A DNA stretch of 64,000 bases from Oscarella lobularis (lineage: Eukaryota; Porifera; Homoscleromorpha; Homosclerophorida; Oscarellidae): NCBI RefSeq assembly GCF_947507565.1, contig NC_089190.1, positions 558,001 through 622,000 of the forward strand. Direction: 5' to 3'. The first letter of the stretch is position 1, and every line of letters starts with the position of its first letter. The notes under the pieces are model-generated. The model saw nothing but the letters and a program-made list of their open reading frames with translations. It made no database searches and had not been told where the DNA came from. Below, in pieces: positions 10,118 through 21,199 of this stretch. The position numbers and the translations under genes are program-made.

Positions 10118-11795
10118 GAAAGACTTTCCGATCGGTCGCAAAACCGATCGGAAGTGTCACTTTGGTAGTCTCGCGTAGCCAGACCCTTCCCCCTTGGTGA
10201 TATTAACTCTCACCAAGGGGAAAGGGTCTGGGGAACTTCTTTGATCTTCTTGTGTGCCGCTTCCCCCGGATTCCGGGGGGACCATATATGGAATGTTGAC
10301 CATATACGGTAACTCCTTGACGTCACCATATGTCACCCAGGTTTTGTGACAATCCAATAAGCGATCACACCAGATTACACTGTACTGTAGAGTGACGCCA
10401 TTCGTTCGCTTGCCACTGAAAGACGCAGCGGGTTAGCAATGGGTAGGGCTCGTTTGATCTGCACGCAACGATTCGCCAGCTGCCATTTTAGCCAGCATTG
10501 GAACCGCTACTTATTGGATTGTCACCCGATCTGGATGACATCATGTCACTCCTACGCGCGGCACACAAGATCAAAGAAGTTCCCCAGACCCTCTCCAGTG
10601 GTGATATTAACCACCACTAGAGAGAGGTCTGGCTACGCGAGACTATGACTTTGGCTGCTCTGCGCAAGAAACAGAAAATCACACAAAGCAATGAAGAGAA
10701 GTAGACAAACCTCGTCGCGACGGTTCCGCTGAGTTCCGTTGCAGGAATCGCTGCGAAAAGACAGAAATACGCTTCTAACGCACGCTGGTGCGAACAATCG
10801 ATATATAATCACGTGATTACATAATTGCTCATATCAAAAACCGATTGAAATAGCTAAATCTGTGTACAAAAACATCCCATTGAATGATTACTGAGCTTCT
10901 ACACTGATTTCTAGTCTAAAAAAAGCGAGGTCCCACAATGGGGTACATAGCGGAAGTGAGCCATGATTAGGAAAACAGTCTAAAACCAAGTTTACAAACC
11001 GAAGCGGTGATTATAAAGCGACGTATGATGACATAAATACGTAGATGATAAACTGATAATTACTGTTAGAAAAAGTGAGGCCCCTCGTTCAGACACGCAC
11101 TCGAAAGTCGTTTTTAGAGAAGCAAAAACGGTGTTTACAACCGCCTTCTGATAGCTGCTTTTGCTGTTTACAGTATGTTTTCGACTGTTTTCTCACGGTG
11201 GCTCACTTCCGCTGTGTACCCAATGAGACCTCACCTTCTTTATTTGTAGAAATCGGTGTAAAAGCTTATTACTTATTTGACTAAATGGTTGCGACACCGC
11301 TTTTGCTTTCTAAAAACGATTTTCGACTGCGTGTCCGAACGAGGGGCCTCACTTTTTCTAAAGGTAGTTATCAGTTTATCAGCTACATATTTATGTCATA
11401 AGTCGCTTTATAATCGCCGCATCGCTTTGTAAACTTGGTTTTAGACTGTTTCCTAACCATGGCTCACTTCCGCTATGTACCCCATTGTGGGACCTCATCT
11501 TTTTTTATACTAGAAATTAGTGTAGCAGCTTGGTAATCATTCAATGGGATGTTTTTGTACACATCTTTGGCTATTTCAATCGGTTTTTGACGACAGTGAT
11601 TATATCACGTGATTATATATTATAGATTTTTCTTCGTGGCGACTTTTCGCAGCGAATCCTTCTACGGAAGGCAGCGGAACCATCGCGATGAGGTTTGTCT
11701 ACTTCCCTACACTGCATTGTGTGATTTTGAGTTTTTGCAGACCCAAGTGAACACTTCCGATCGGTTTTGCGACCGATTGGAACGGTTTTCTTCCC
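10118..11795. repeat. Large foldback (inverted duplication) with ~140-bp spacer
   Basis: The left arm (about 10118-11143) and right arm (11287-11795) are reverse complements with scattered differences. Matching landmarks include TCGGTCGCAAAACCGATCGG (outer), ATATAATCACGTGATTA, AAGTGAGCCATG / CATGGCTCACTT, and GAGGCCCCTCGTTC (inner). The left arm is longer only because a MITE interrupts it (10166-10645). The spacer carries a third partial copy of the GGCTCACTTCCGCTGTGTACC segment. Probably a foldback transposon. Confidence 0.8.
10166..10645. mobile_element. MITE with ~95-bp inverted repeats, Mutator-like 9-bp duplication
   Basis: The 480-bp element starts TAGTCTCGCGTAGCCAGACC and ends in its reverse complement. 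Similarity between the arms extends inward past AAAGAAGTTCCCCAGACCCT. Flanks are TCACTTTGG (10157-10165) and TGACTTTGG (10646-10654), a 9-bp duplication with one difference, the length typical of Mutator-like elements. No coding capacity. It lies inside the left arm of the foldback, and the right arm lacks it, so it arrived after the duplication. Confidence 0.75.
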
Positions 11796-12340
11796 TGGTT
11801 GTAACGTTTTTCATATGGACTTCCTGTGCACTTTCGCCCGTCCAATGGACCACGACGACTGACGGCTCGCTCTTGCCACATCCTAATGGGCACGTTTCGC
11901 TTCCTTATAAGTTATTCGTCTTTTTATGAAAACGCGCAAAGTCCATGTGCGCTAAACTATATATTAATTGCTCTGCCTGCGCAGACACAAGAACGTGTCT
12001 ATTATGATTGCGCAATATATCGTCGTGGAGTCGCACTGCTCCCTCCGTGTCTTTCCAAACTTTTATGACCAATTGGCCGTCTTTTGTCACGTGATTATTG
12101 GTACCCCTATCTTGATCTCTCCGTCCTTCTCCTCTCCTCAACGATCCAAAAAAAATAACAATGACGAACTCTCCTTCCCTGGACTCCACTCAATTGCATG
12201 GCTTGTTCTCACTGGCTGGAATCAGAAGATTTGATGTTAAGTGCAGATCCTCTGACTGTGTAGAAAAGCTAAAGAAGAAAATTAATTGCACGTATAGAAA
12301 ATTTAATAAAATAAAATGAAATAAAAAACGCGGGGAGGAA
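11796..12340. other. Stretch between foldback and adhesin-like fragment, no gene seen
   Basis: No convincing exon. Short open frames run through it on both strands without family motifs. Confidence 0.3.
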
Positions 12341-14760
12341 TTCAGATGCTTGTCGCCCATTCGGATTGAGAACGGCAACGCTTCCGAGACTGCTGACGTC
12401 CGTTATAGTACTGGCTCTCATCGTGATGAAAGTGTTCGCCCTGCTAGTTGCCACGTCGGGGAATCTATTGATTTCCTTCAAGTCGTCCTCTGTGATGTTA
12501 ACGGCAATTTCGAAACCGATGGGACTGTTGGTACGGCCTCCAGTTAAAGAGAAAGAATTGCCTGTTCCAGCAGCGTTGCCCTGGATCGTTATGTACGTTA
12601 CTTCGAATTGATCAGGTAAGACGACGTCGTCAAAAGTCAGAGTCAAGATTCGGTTTTGCATGTCAAGAGTAAAGGCCGAGAGAGCGGGCGCTAGATTGTC
12701 TTCTCTGTAAGTCGTCACTTGACCGGGTCCAAAAGCTGAAACGGGGTTCCCGGCACTGTCTTTTACACTTTCGCTATAAATCTTCAGGAAAGTGTTTTCT
12801 TTTCTGGCAGCCAAAGCCGAATTGAGCTTGATATCTTGCAAATCGGCATTGTTTATTTGAATTACAAGAATCGTTGGATCGGAGTCTTTTCGGTGAGGTT
12901 AGAAGCTTCGCCGCCAGAACTGCTAGCTTGCAAAGTAATCCAGCCGAAATCAATAGAGTTCGAGTCCACCGGTTCACTGAACTTAATTTCCGCTGTTCCT
13001 TGACCCAAATCTAAGCTGACAAAGTCAATAGCAGTGGGATCCGTTTCGTCTTTCACGTAATTTCGAACTTGCAGCGCACTTATTCCGTTTAGAAGCGGAA
13101 CGGCTCTGTTGCCACCAGGAGGAACGAAAACGGTATCTCGAGCTAGACTTGCCGTTGCCGTCAAATACGTAGAGTTCTCGTCCGCTGCCAATGCGTAAAT
13201 AGATTTTATTCCGTTGAGATCCGCTGCGTTCAGTTGAATAACGAAGGAGGGGTTGTTTCCCGTGTTCACGTTTCCAATTCCAGTTGTCAAAGTATAAGAC
13301 GTTGTTGAATTAAAAGCACTTTGTAGAGTTATCGCAGATGGATCAAAGCTGACTTCGAGAGCAAACTCATTTAGCGTCACGGTCAATTCGCCTGTTTCCA
13401 AATTCAAGTCAAACGACTGCACTTTAGTTCCCGTCGTATCCTCAACGATACTCGTCGGCGACGAATACAATCGGTTCGCTACGTCATCAGCAAGCACGGC
13501 AACGTCGTTGCCAGCCATATCTTCAACGAAATCTGAAGAAAATCGTATGTAGCAAAGTCCTGGAGAGCTGCACAGTCGAACATTTCTTTTGATGCTATTG
13601 AGGTCGGCAGCGGAGAAAGTGACGACGACTCTCGTTCCATCGGCGCTTGTCATAGCGCCGGCGGTGAGGTTCACAATATCGCGGTCAATATCATCGTTGT
13701 ACCATCCTTTGATTTGGACAGCTGATGGATCTAAAGTCGACACTCGAACTGTTTCGGAAAATCAGCGTAAAGGTTCCGTCGTTGAAGTTCAACACCTCGA
13801 AAGAGACGAGAGTCGGTGCCAGCCGGTCAACGACGAAGTCAGTCACCTTCACTGCCGTAGCATTCACTAGAGGATTCAGTGGAAGTGCGACCATGTCGCT
13901 GACAAGATCAGTCGTGTAGACCAGGTAGCAGTCATTGACACCGGTGCAGTAAGGCAACGCATTCAGTCTGTTCAAGTCGGTTGCAGTAAAAACAAATGTC
14001 AGTTCTGCGCCATCTCCAGTCACTCTTGCAAATTCAGTCAAAAGAAAGAGGTCCTCGGTAGCTGTGGCATTATTCTGAAAGTGCAGATGAGAAATGTTAA
14101 ACGTTGACGAATCAACAGCTTCGCTGAAAGTCAGAGTCACGTTTGCTCCGTTCATGTTGACCGAAAAGCCAACAAGTGTCGGTCTTGTCGTGTCCGGAAC
14201 GAATTTCGTCACTTCCACGGCGTCATCACGATCTGACGTAAATAGGCCTACGAGATCTTCTGCTGCGTTGTTCGAAACGGCGACGAATGTCGTATTGGCA
14301 GAAAGAGCCAGAGTTCTAGCCACTTTTATAGCATTTAACCGATCTTTGGCAATATTGAGACGAATGATTGTCGAATCTTTGGACACAAACGTGCTGTCTT
14401 TCAAGTCGATTCTCGCGACGAAGTCACTGATTTTGTCTTGAACGAATAATTCCGAGGGATCGACTGAAGAAGCGCTAATCGTTTAACTAAAGGTGAGATC
14501 GAGTATTCCGTTGTCGAGATCAAAGACGGCGCTAACAAGTTTGGGCATAGTTGTGTCGTTGAAAAAGTCAGAAACCTTAGAGCAGGCGACACGATCCCGA
14601 CCATCCCATTTCCAGCCATGTCTTGAGCGAGGTCGGCGTCTACACTGAGATAAGAATTTTTCGAATTCGAAAAGATGTTAGGATTGCTTCTCAAAAAGTC
14701 TGCATCGACAATGCTAAGAGAAACGTCAAAAATCGAAGTGGACGCCCCTGTTGGTTGGCT
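12341..14760 (-). pseudogene. Extracellular protein with tandem ~150-residue beta-rich repeats, decayed
   Basis: At least four tandem domains share the scheme D.T.P.L..F.vnm....TLTFSE.V, then ITLQ, then a D.AGN-like segment. Examples are TRPTLVGFSVNMNGANVTLT, DLNLETGELTVTLNEFALEV and MQNRILTLTFDDVVLPDQF. The repetition suggests a secreted or surface adhesin-like protein of bacterial-Ig-like or hyalin-like fold, by pattern only. Lesions: an in-frame TAA replaces the expected Glu of LTFSE near 14483, with frameshifts near 14570, 13750 and 12880. Neither a signal peptide nor a membrane segment is visible, so both ends are missing. Function is unknown. Confidence 0.7.
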
Positions 14761-14883
14761 TCCTGAGGTAAGCTCTTAAGATACCCCAGACGAAGTATTA
14801 GACTGGCTGTAAAGAGTCACTCCTTTAATTCAAAGTCCTATTTATAAAGAATATAGATTTGCGCACAACCCTTTTTGTCTTAG

Positions 14884-16662
14884 CTTACCTGCTTGGAGCG
14901 CCTGAAAGCGAGCAGATAGCATTACTACAAACAGGTGAGTTGCACAGCTTGACTTGAAATGGTATATTGACTTGTAATTGAAGGTCAGCGCGTGATTAGT
15001 GCATTTGTTGATCACAGCCAAAGCGTTTGCCTTCGCTTGTTGTCTTTGCTTGTCTACCCACTTCTGTCTATCGTCGTCGTGAGTCCAAAGACCAGCGAGA
15101 CAATTCTTGGCGAATCAAATGCGTTGTTCAAATGTTCATTGGCAACGGAACTTCTTTCCACCGTAGAGGCGATATCGCATACAGCAGACGATAAACGACA
15201 GGAAGGAGACTTCGCGAAAACGGCCGAAAGAGACTTTGAACACTGTGACACAAAGGTGGGCTCTCTTTTACCTGTTCTGGACGTTTGCTGCCGAACACTA
15301 CACGGCCTGCTGACGAAGTAAGAGGCTAAGGGCATGATGAAAGGGATGGTTTTCGACGCTTTTACACTATTTGCACTATAGTCGTATCAGCACGGTGGAG
15401 TGGTTATCGAAGTTGATGGAAATGATGCCAGCTTACCGGCAGAAGCCTGTTCCCGTCTACTTTGTACTTATTGGAGCCGCGCTGTTTTCCTCTCCTCTGG
15501 ACGAAGCTCGACCAAAAGTGCTACAATTTCTCAAGGCAGTCGCTCTTTCAGACCCAGCTCAGGCTAATTTATTATCCGTTTGAAGTTTACGGGTTATTAT
15601 CAATTTTTTTGTGCAGTTAGTGTCGCTTCTTCATCTCTTCCTTTACCAGCTGAACCTCGAATCGATTCCCGAAGTGAAACTACACATTATGTATTCAATA
15701 CCTGATCTGGCAACTCACCGGCTTGCTGTTCAACCAGTGTTGAGGAGTCTTCAGAAACTCGCGGAGAATAAACGTCTTCAGCCTCTGTCTATTCGACTGA
15801 TCGGCGTTTTGTGGCAAAAGCAGGTAAACAGCCTTGCAAACAGATCTCCTGTCGTAAGTGTTTACACTGTAAACTGTAGGACCGAATTTTTCCTTACCTT
15901 CTCCAAGTTCTCTTCGCCTGTCCTATTGGCTTTAGTGACGGCGGTCCCATCGAACGTTCACGAAACTACGAACTGAAGTTGTCTCAAGCGGCTTGCATTT
16001 TAGATGTGTGCCGACTGAGGTAAGTCATGTCGTGCACGTTGCTTTGAGCACGTGTGATGTTTCTTTACCAATAGAGCAAGTCAGCATGGTGCTGATTTAG
16101 TCGGTCTCCTTTCTCGTATATTGAATGCCGCGCTTCGCGATCCTCTTGCACCTTGCGAACCGGCTGCACTTGCTATAGAAGCTCTTAAGTTTCTTTGTCT
16201 TGCCGACGTGATTGACTTGCCGACGGCGTGGTCATCTCTTGCTAGCAAAGTACTGAAAGACCGACGTCCTTTGCTCTTGAAGCAGGCGTGCTCGCTCTTG
16301 AAGGTAACCTTTGAGCTCTGTGAAGACGATGTAGGAAAGCCAGTAAATTGCGTCCTTTTCGCGATTACGTTATGCTTTTGCGCAGGATTTTATTGATAGT
16401 GTCGTGAGAACTCTGTGGGAAGTGGCGCTCACAATCCGCTCTTATGTATCGCCAATGAAGCTTATGCAGCTTTGGCGGAATTGCCACGTAGCTGTCTGAA
16501 GTTTGATCTTCTTGGTGTGTGAGGGTTTCCGCTATCGTTTTCTAGCGAGACGTTTTTCTTTTTAGCTTCAGAAGCAGGTACTGAAAAGCGTGAGCAGGAC
16601 ACTAGCGGCGTCTCTAACAGTTACTGACGACGAAGACGAAGATGACCAAAAGGATCGCCCGT
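14884..16662 (+). pseudogene. FOCAD: Focadhesin-like fragment, several exons, interrupted by a transposon
   Basis: Exons at about 14884-14934, 14984-15319, 15381-15575, 15615-15822, 15880-16019, 16074-16302, 16385-16516 and 16565-16662. Diagnostic stretches are LIGVLWQKQ, then DRIFPYL; ILDVCRLRASQHGADLVGLL; then EPAALAIEALKFLCLADVID and DRRPLLLKQACSLL. These follow the order of human focadhesin (DUF3730/ARM-like helical repeats), a large protein linked to focal adhesions and SKI-complex stability. A frameshift lies near 16420 (LW / SGAHNPLLCIANEAYAALAE). The reading frame at 16657 continues at 18178 (DRPSVPGVLLTHLL) once the intervening transposon is removed. Both ends are truncated, so this is a fragment of a much larger gene. 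Confidence 0.75.
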
Positions 16663-18172
16663 TGTCGAACCAGTATAATAGATCACCGGTATAATAGATC
16701 ACTGCGTCATCGTGACGTAGAGGTACGTATGAATGACGTCACCATATGCCGCGGTCCCTCTCCGTCTTCGATTCGGTCTCGAGAAATTTCGTTCGTGAAG
16801 ACGATTCTCGAGCCTAAATAGATTCAGCGAGTACGCTCTCACGCTGATCTTTTATGCCGGTGATCTTTTTTACCGCTGGCATAACAGATCACCGGTATAA
16901 AAGACCAGTGCAGTGCATGCCTTTCTGAGACAGCGACAACAAATTCATTATGGTTTGGACACACTATGCGCATGATCACTTATGCAGCCGGCAGAAAAGA
17001 ACTCCATAACCGATAGATGCCATTCTGTTATTTAATTAATTTTTTAATTAAAGGTGACTGCATAGCAATATGTTGCCACATTAGTGTAAACTAGCACAAC
17101 ATCATCAATCACAACAATAATTCGAGGCAATGATTGCTGCTGCAATCAAGCCGTTGTTTCGTCTGTTGATATGCGAAAATTCAAGTTTTTATAGTTACAT
17201 CTATCGGTAGTAAACGCCATACTTCACCGATCATTGCAACGATTGTTATTATGGTTGGTTAATTAAAGTGCAAGGCAGAATTAACTAAAATTTGCCAAGA
17301 AACATTCTCAAATGCGTGAAATTTTTTTATGTAGAAATGGATCGCGGCACTGTTTCCAAAAGTTATTCTGCAGTAGGAGTAGGAAGCATTCGCAATTAGG
17401 GCGATGCAGCCTCACGGAAGTAGAACTAGCTCTCCTAGCATTTAATTTTATCAACGCTACATTTCATGCAGGAATAACGCACTACAGAATACAGTAACGA
17501 TTACAACATGCACTGATGAATTTTTATCACAAGGCATTGCAGCAGAATTGACTACCGATGTGAGTATTCCAGCAAGCATTGTCGCAATCATTATTGCTGT
17601 TTCTGCTCTTTTATTTTGAAAGGAATACAGTAGAATCTTGTTAAATCCTATTGTTTTAGAAGCGCATACACTTGTCACTAATTCTAAAATTGTTTCAAGA
17701 CAATTTTAAAAAGGATCTCAAAACAATTCTAAATTGTCCCAAACCAATTTTCAAAATTGTCTCGACAATTCTAAAATTGTCCCAAGACAGTTAGTTTTCT
17801 ATACGTTAGAAGAACATGCACTAAGATCTGGCGATCTTTTCTGCCGGCTGCATAAGTGATCATGCGCATAGTGTGTCCAAACCATAATGAATTTGTTGTC
17901 GCTGTCTCAGAAAGGCATGCACTGCACTGGTCTTTTATACCGGTGATCTGTTATGCCGGCGGTAAAAAAGATCACCGGCATAAAAGATCAGCGTGAGAGC
18001 GTACTCGCTGAATCTATTTAGGCTCGAGAATCGTCTTCACGAACGAAATTTCTCGAGACCGAATCGAAGACGGAGAGGGACCGCGGCATATGGTGACGTC
18101 ATTCATACGTACCTCTACGTCACGATGACGCAGTGATCTATTATACCGGTGATCTATTATACTGGTTCGACA
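16663..18172. mobile_element. Non-autonomous DNA transposon with ~337-bp inverted repeats, 5-bp duplication CCCGT
   Basis: Arms 16663-17000 and 17836-18172 are near-perfect reverse complements from TGTCGAACCAGTATAATAG inward to CATGATCACTTATGCAGCCG. The flanks are CCCGT at 16658-16662 and 18173-18177. The 835-bp middle is AT-rich, has no transposase, and includes a short degenerate tandem repeat (17680-17800). Within the arms, GATCACCGGTATAA-type units recur. The superfamily is not clear: 5-bp duplications occur in a few families, including some hAT5. It interrupts a focadhesin exon in frame. Confidence 0.8.
17680..17800. repeat. Degenerate tandem repeat around AAAATTGTCTCAAGACAATT
   Basis: Units of about 20-28 bp built on complementary halves (CAATTTTA and AAATTGTC), inside the transposon middle. 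A related CAAGACAATTTTAAA-type array occurs at 44212-44300. Confidence 0.55.
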
Positions 18173-18177
18173 CCCGT

Positions 18178-18222
18178 CCGTACCTGGTGTTCTTCTCACC
18201 CATCTTTTGGCGGGTTTTAATT
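18178..18222 (+). pseudogene. FOCAD: Continuation of the focadhesin-like exon
   Basis: Directly after the transposon's right CCCGT, the frame reads CCGTACCTGGTGTTCTTCTC and gives SVPGVLLTHLLAGF before a stop, matching on from ...DDQKDRP at 16657. It shows the exon was whole before insertion. After about 18222 the resemblance ends. Confidence 0.6.
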
Positions 18223-18345
18223 AGCAGTCGAGAGACGGTGCGGACATTTTTCTTAATTATTAATACCGCTGTATCAGCGCAATGTTCACAACCACAACGC
18301 GTTGAAATATTCCATATTATCATATTGAATGTATATCTGCAAAGA

Positions 18346-19177
18346 CTACCTGCAAAGACTACATGCACTAAGCAAAACGCCCACGCAATTACAGCAAAGT
18401 TCAGTTCTAATACATCTAGATCTCGTCGTTTTGTATACTTCGGCTATCACGTATAAAATACATATGGCCCGTATATCCGGGTTGAAAAAGCCGTCCGTAT
18501 AATATGACATACGGGCACCAATAACTTCCTCGTCCTCTAGACTAAAAGCGGACGTTCCAGTTCCACGTCGATCATTAAAACTAGAGGCTTGCTTGTCCAA
18601 CCCAGGCCAATGTGAATATTTATTATAGTCTAGTCTTACCATGTGTGAGCTCGAGCTAATGCCGATACTGTACCGGTCCTTTCGACGCAAAATCTCTGCG
18701 GACCGCTGCTTCCTACATAAATAAATATCACTGTATCCTCTACTAGATTGATTTCGCTTCTGCAAACCGTAAAGTTCAGCAAATCCGTTCATAGGAACTC
18801 GAGATGTGCCTGTGATGAATTGAAGAAGACGATGCTGCAGCCTGCAATTGAGACAGTAGTCAGATTTCGTCCGAAGCAGTACAGACTTCCTCACCTTCCA
18901 TAGCCAAATGATAATAGGATGCCGATCCGAATAACCGCCTTTGTACACTGTGTGTTTGCGCCAGTCCTTCAAATCAATTTCTCCCAATCCACATAGCAAA
19001 TACTAGATAGAAGAAAGTGGCTAAATAATCGTTTGAGTGTGTGTGTGTGAAACAGATCTCAAAACCAGTAGAATAAACGACGCCTAATAAGAAAAACCCT
19101 CTACGACGCTCGAAACATTGGATTCTTTGTCGAAAATGCAGAGATTTTAATCTTTTATGCCGATCGAGTCGAGCCAA
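18346..19177 (-). pseudogene. NEDD4-type HECT E3 ligase fragment
   Basis: Reads [20 protein letters not shown], then [10 protein letters not shown], then after a ~52-bp intron [20 protein letters not shown], then YG. These are hallmark motifs of the HECT domain N-lobe end and C-lobe start in NEDD4/WWP/Smurf ligases, which accept ubiquitin on a Cys and pass it to substrates. The catalytic-Cys segment expected about 30 residues later is not visible. After AELYG the frame runs into unrelated sequence, so the fragment is truncated. A different HECT remnant, which does carry the Cys motif, is at 55542-56233. Confidence 0.75.
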
Positions 19178-19372
19178 TGTTCGGATGTCATCGATATCGG
19201 ATTTTACGTGGAGTTTACGCGATCATCCCCGGCACGTGTCTCACGTTGGGTTGGTTAATCACCATCGAGGGATCACGTGGTATTGTTATTCCTCAAAGGT
19301 GACGTCATGTACGGCTCGCCCGGAAGTGGCCCGTGTACGCGATTGGGCGTATCCCCACTTCCGCTGCATATC

Positions 19373-19602
19373 AGCGTTGCGCGTCGATTTCTAGCTACAT
19401 TATGGATCGCGAGAATCTCGCTCTATAGGGTATGCGCTGCAGAACGGTTTCGCCGGCAGTAGTGGCGAGTGCGGTGCGAGATAAGCGCACACGAGCGCAA
19501 ATCTCTATACCGGCGAAACCGTTCTGAAGCGCCCCTTTGCATACCCTATAGAGCGAGATTCTCGCGATCCGTAATGTAGCTAGAAATCGACGCGCAACGC
19601 TA
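19373..19602. repeat. Hairpin element 1 (inverted repeat ~85 bp)
   Basis: Outer ends are TTGCGCGTCGATTTCTAGCT and its reverse complement. Inside, GATCGCGAGAATCTCGCTCT and CGGCGAAACCGTTCT also pair, leaving a short loop near 19460-19500. No coding capacity. Confidence 0.75.
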
Positions 19603-19918
19603 GCCTCGCGTTCGCCAGGCCCTTCTCCCTGCTCTCCCGTATAAACCACGGGAGGGGTATCTGGAAAATCACGTGGTGCCCCTTTTGGGGGTGCGGTCGG
19701 GTGCGACGATTGGAATACACGTCATTATTTTCCCCAAAAACACGGATCTGTTACTTTTGGCGTACTTCGGCAGGCTGCGCGACCAGTCCGACGCGTCATA
19801 CCGACCGCACCCCCAAAAGGGGGCACCACGTGATTTTTCAGATACCAGGCCCTTCTCCCCTCCCGTGTTTATACGGGAGAGCAGGGAGAAGGGCCTGGCG
19901 AACGCGAGGCTAGCGCAA
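19598..19918. repeat. Hairpin element 2 (inverted repeat ~100 bp)
   Basis: Begins CGCTAGCCTCGCGTTCGCCA and ends in its reverse complement. Inside, GGCCCTTCTCCCTGCTCTCC and GGTGCCCCTTTTGGGGGTGC also pair with matching downstream copies. It shares its left edge with the right edge of hairpin element 1, so the two are nested or tandem foldback/MITE copies. Confidence 0.75.
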
Positions 19919-20199
19919 CGCTGAATCGCTACTTCGCGCGTGCACTTGCTACTTCGCGGCACCTACGTCACTACCAATTATCCCACCCGGTGGGAGCGGT
20001 GCACAACAAGATCAAAGGCATGTCCCATTAACGGAGGGGGAGGGACTGGGAACGAGACCATTGTTACGCCAGCTGGTTACGCACTGGTACTCGCACATGG
20101 CGCGTTTGTTAGGGCTTGTCTAATAAGAAAATAGCTTACGACAAATGCGTGCATACCGTAGTTACTTGGCCGTCGACTGAAACGAGTTTCCACTTTCCC

Positions 20200-20980
20200 T
20201 TAGGCTCGAGGGTCCAGGCTGTTGTCCGGAACAGGCTGGGCGCATCTGACAGCACGTGACCTGGGCGTTCCTCTAGCCAGCCAATCGTCGACCAGCATTA
20301 CGCATTCCAGCACGATTGGGCGTGTGATTCCGTGCAGGAAGACGTGGTGAAGCGATAGACTACACTGGAACGAGATTCCGTCGTATTGAGTCCTTTTCAG
20401 CGACCCAGCTTTAGGTTTGATCAATTTGAGATCACTACGATTGCTGAAATCAACCTAAAGAGAAATGCAGCCTAATGTGCGACCAACTGCAACGAAGAAG
20501 TCTTACCGCGAGACCCAAGCTTTCGGCTTTCGATGGATCGTTGTAGACAGCCTCGAGCTTCAGACACAGTTCGCCGCTTTCTTTTTGAAAATGTTTTTTC
20601 TTCTCAGGCTTGAATTCCCACGTAACATTGGAGCTAGATGCAAACCGAATTACAAAACCTGCATTTTCTTACTCCAAAACAAGGTGACGTACCTGGTAAT
20701 GCCAACATAAGCCACGGTTTTTGATTGCCAATCATCGACCAATGACAATCCAACGCTGGGTAACGACACGTTCAATTCAAAGTCGGGCTGCTCAATGTGG
20801 TCAGTCTAAATAGCACACCAATTAGGTAACAGTTATTCCGGCCGAGTTAACCCTACTTCAGTAGCCTTGAACACTTCCGATTTATTGTCAGTAAAAAGAT
20901 AAACCCGTTGAAGTCCGTCTAGAAAGGAAGCGCAGTAGACAGTGATATCATCGCGCTTTGAAAACGCCATTTTTCCTCTC
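20200..20980 (-). pseudogene. VPS13: VPS13 fragment, segment after the VAB domain (inverted relative to 21200-22110)
   Basis: Exons read ITVYCASFLDGLQRVYLFTD (near 20950-20870), DFELNVSLPSVGLSLVDDWQ (near 20800-20700), NVTWEFKPEKKKHFQKESGE (near 20630) and SLKRTQYDGISFQCSLSLHH (near 20380). VPS13 proteins are bridge-like lipid transporters at membrane contacts. The FDGLQR..LF, GISLv and WE.K motifs are typical of the part after the VAB (WD40-like) domain. The matching upstream part of the gene lies immediately to the right on the plus strand, so one captured VPS13 piece was inverted internally. No termini are present. Confidence 0.72.
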
Positions 20981-21199
20981 GAATCCTGTACGCGCATGCA
21001 CGAGTGTCGCGTAACATGTCGCCGACTGTTTAGAAATGTCTATTTATGAATCTGTTTTTAGGCTAATGGTGCATCGTACAGTGTGACTCAAAAATCAACT
21101 AACGATGCTCTTTTATTTGGCTTTCCGAAACCAGGCTCCAAGCAGAAGGCGAGAGAGAGAGAGAAATCGTTTGTCACCTTCTACAAAAATCTGCTTCCT

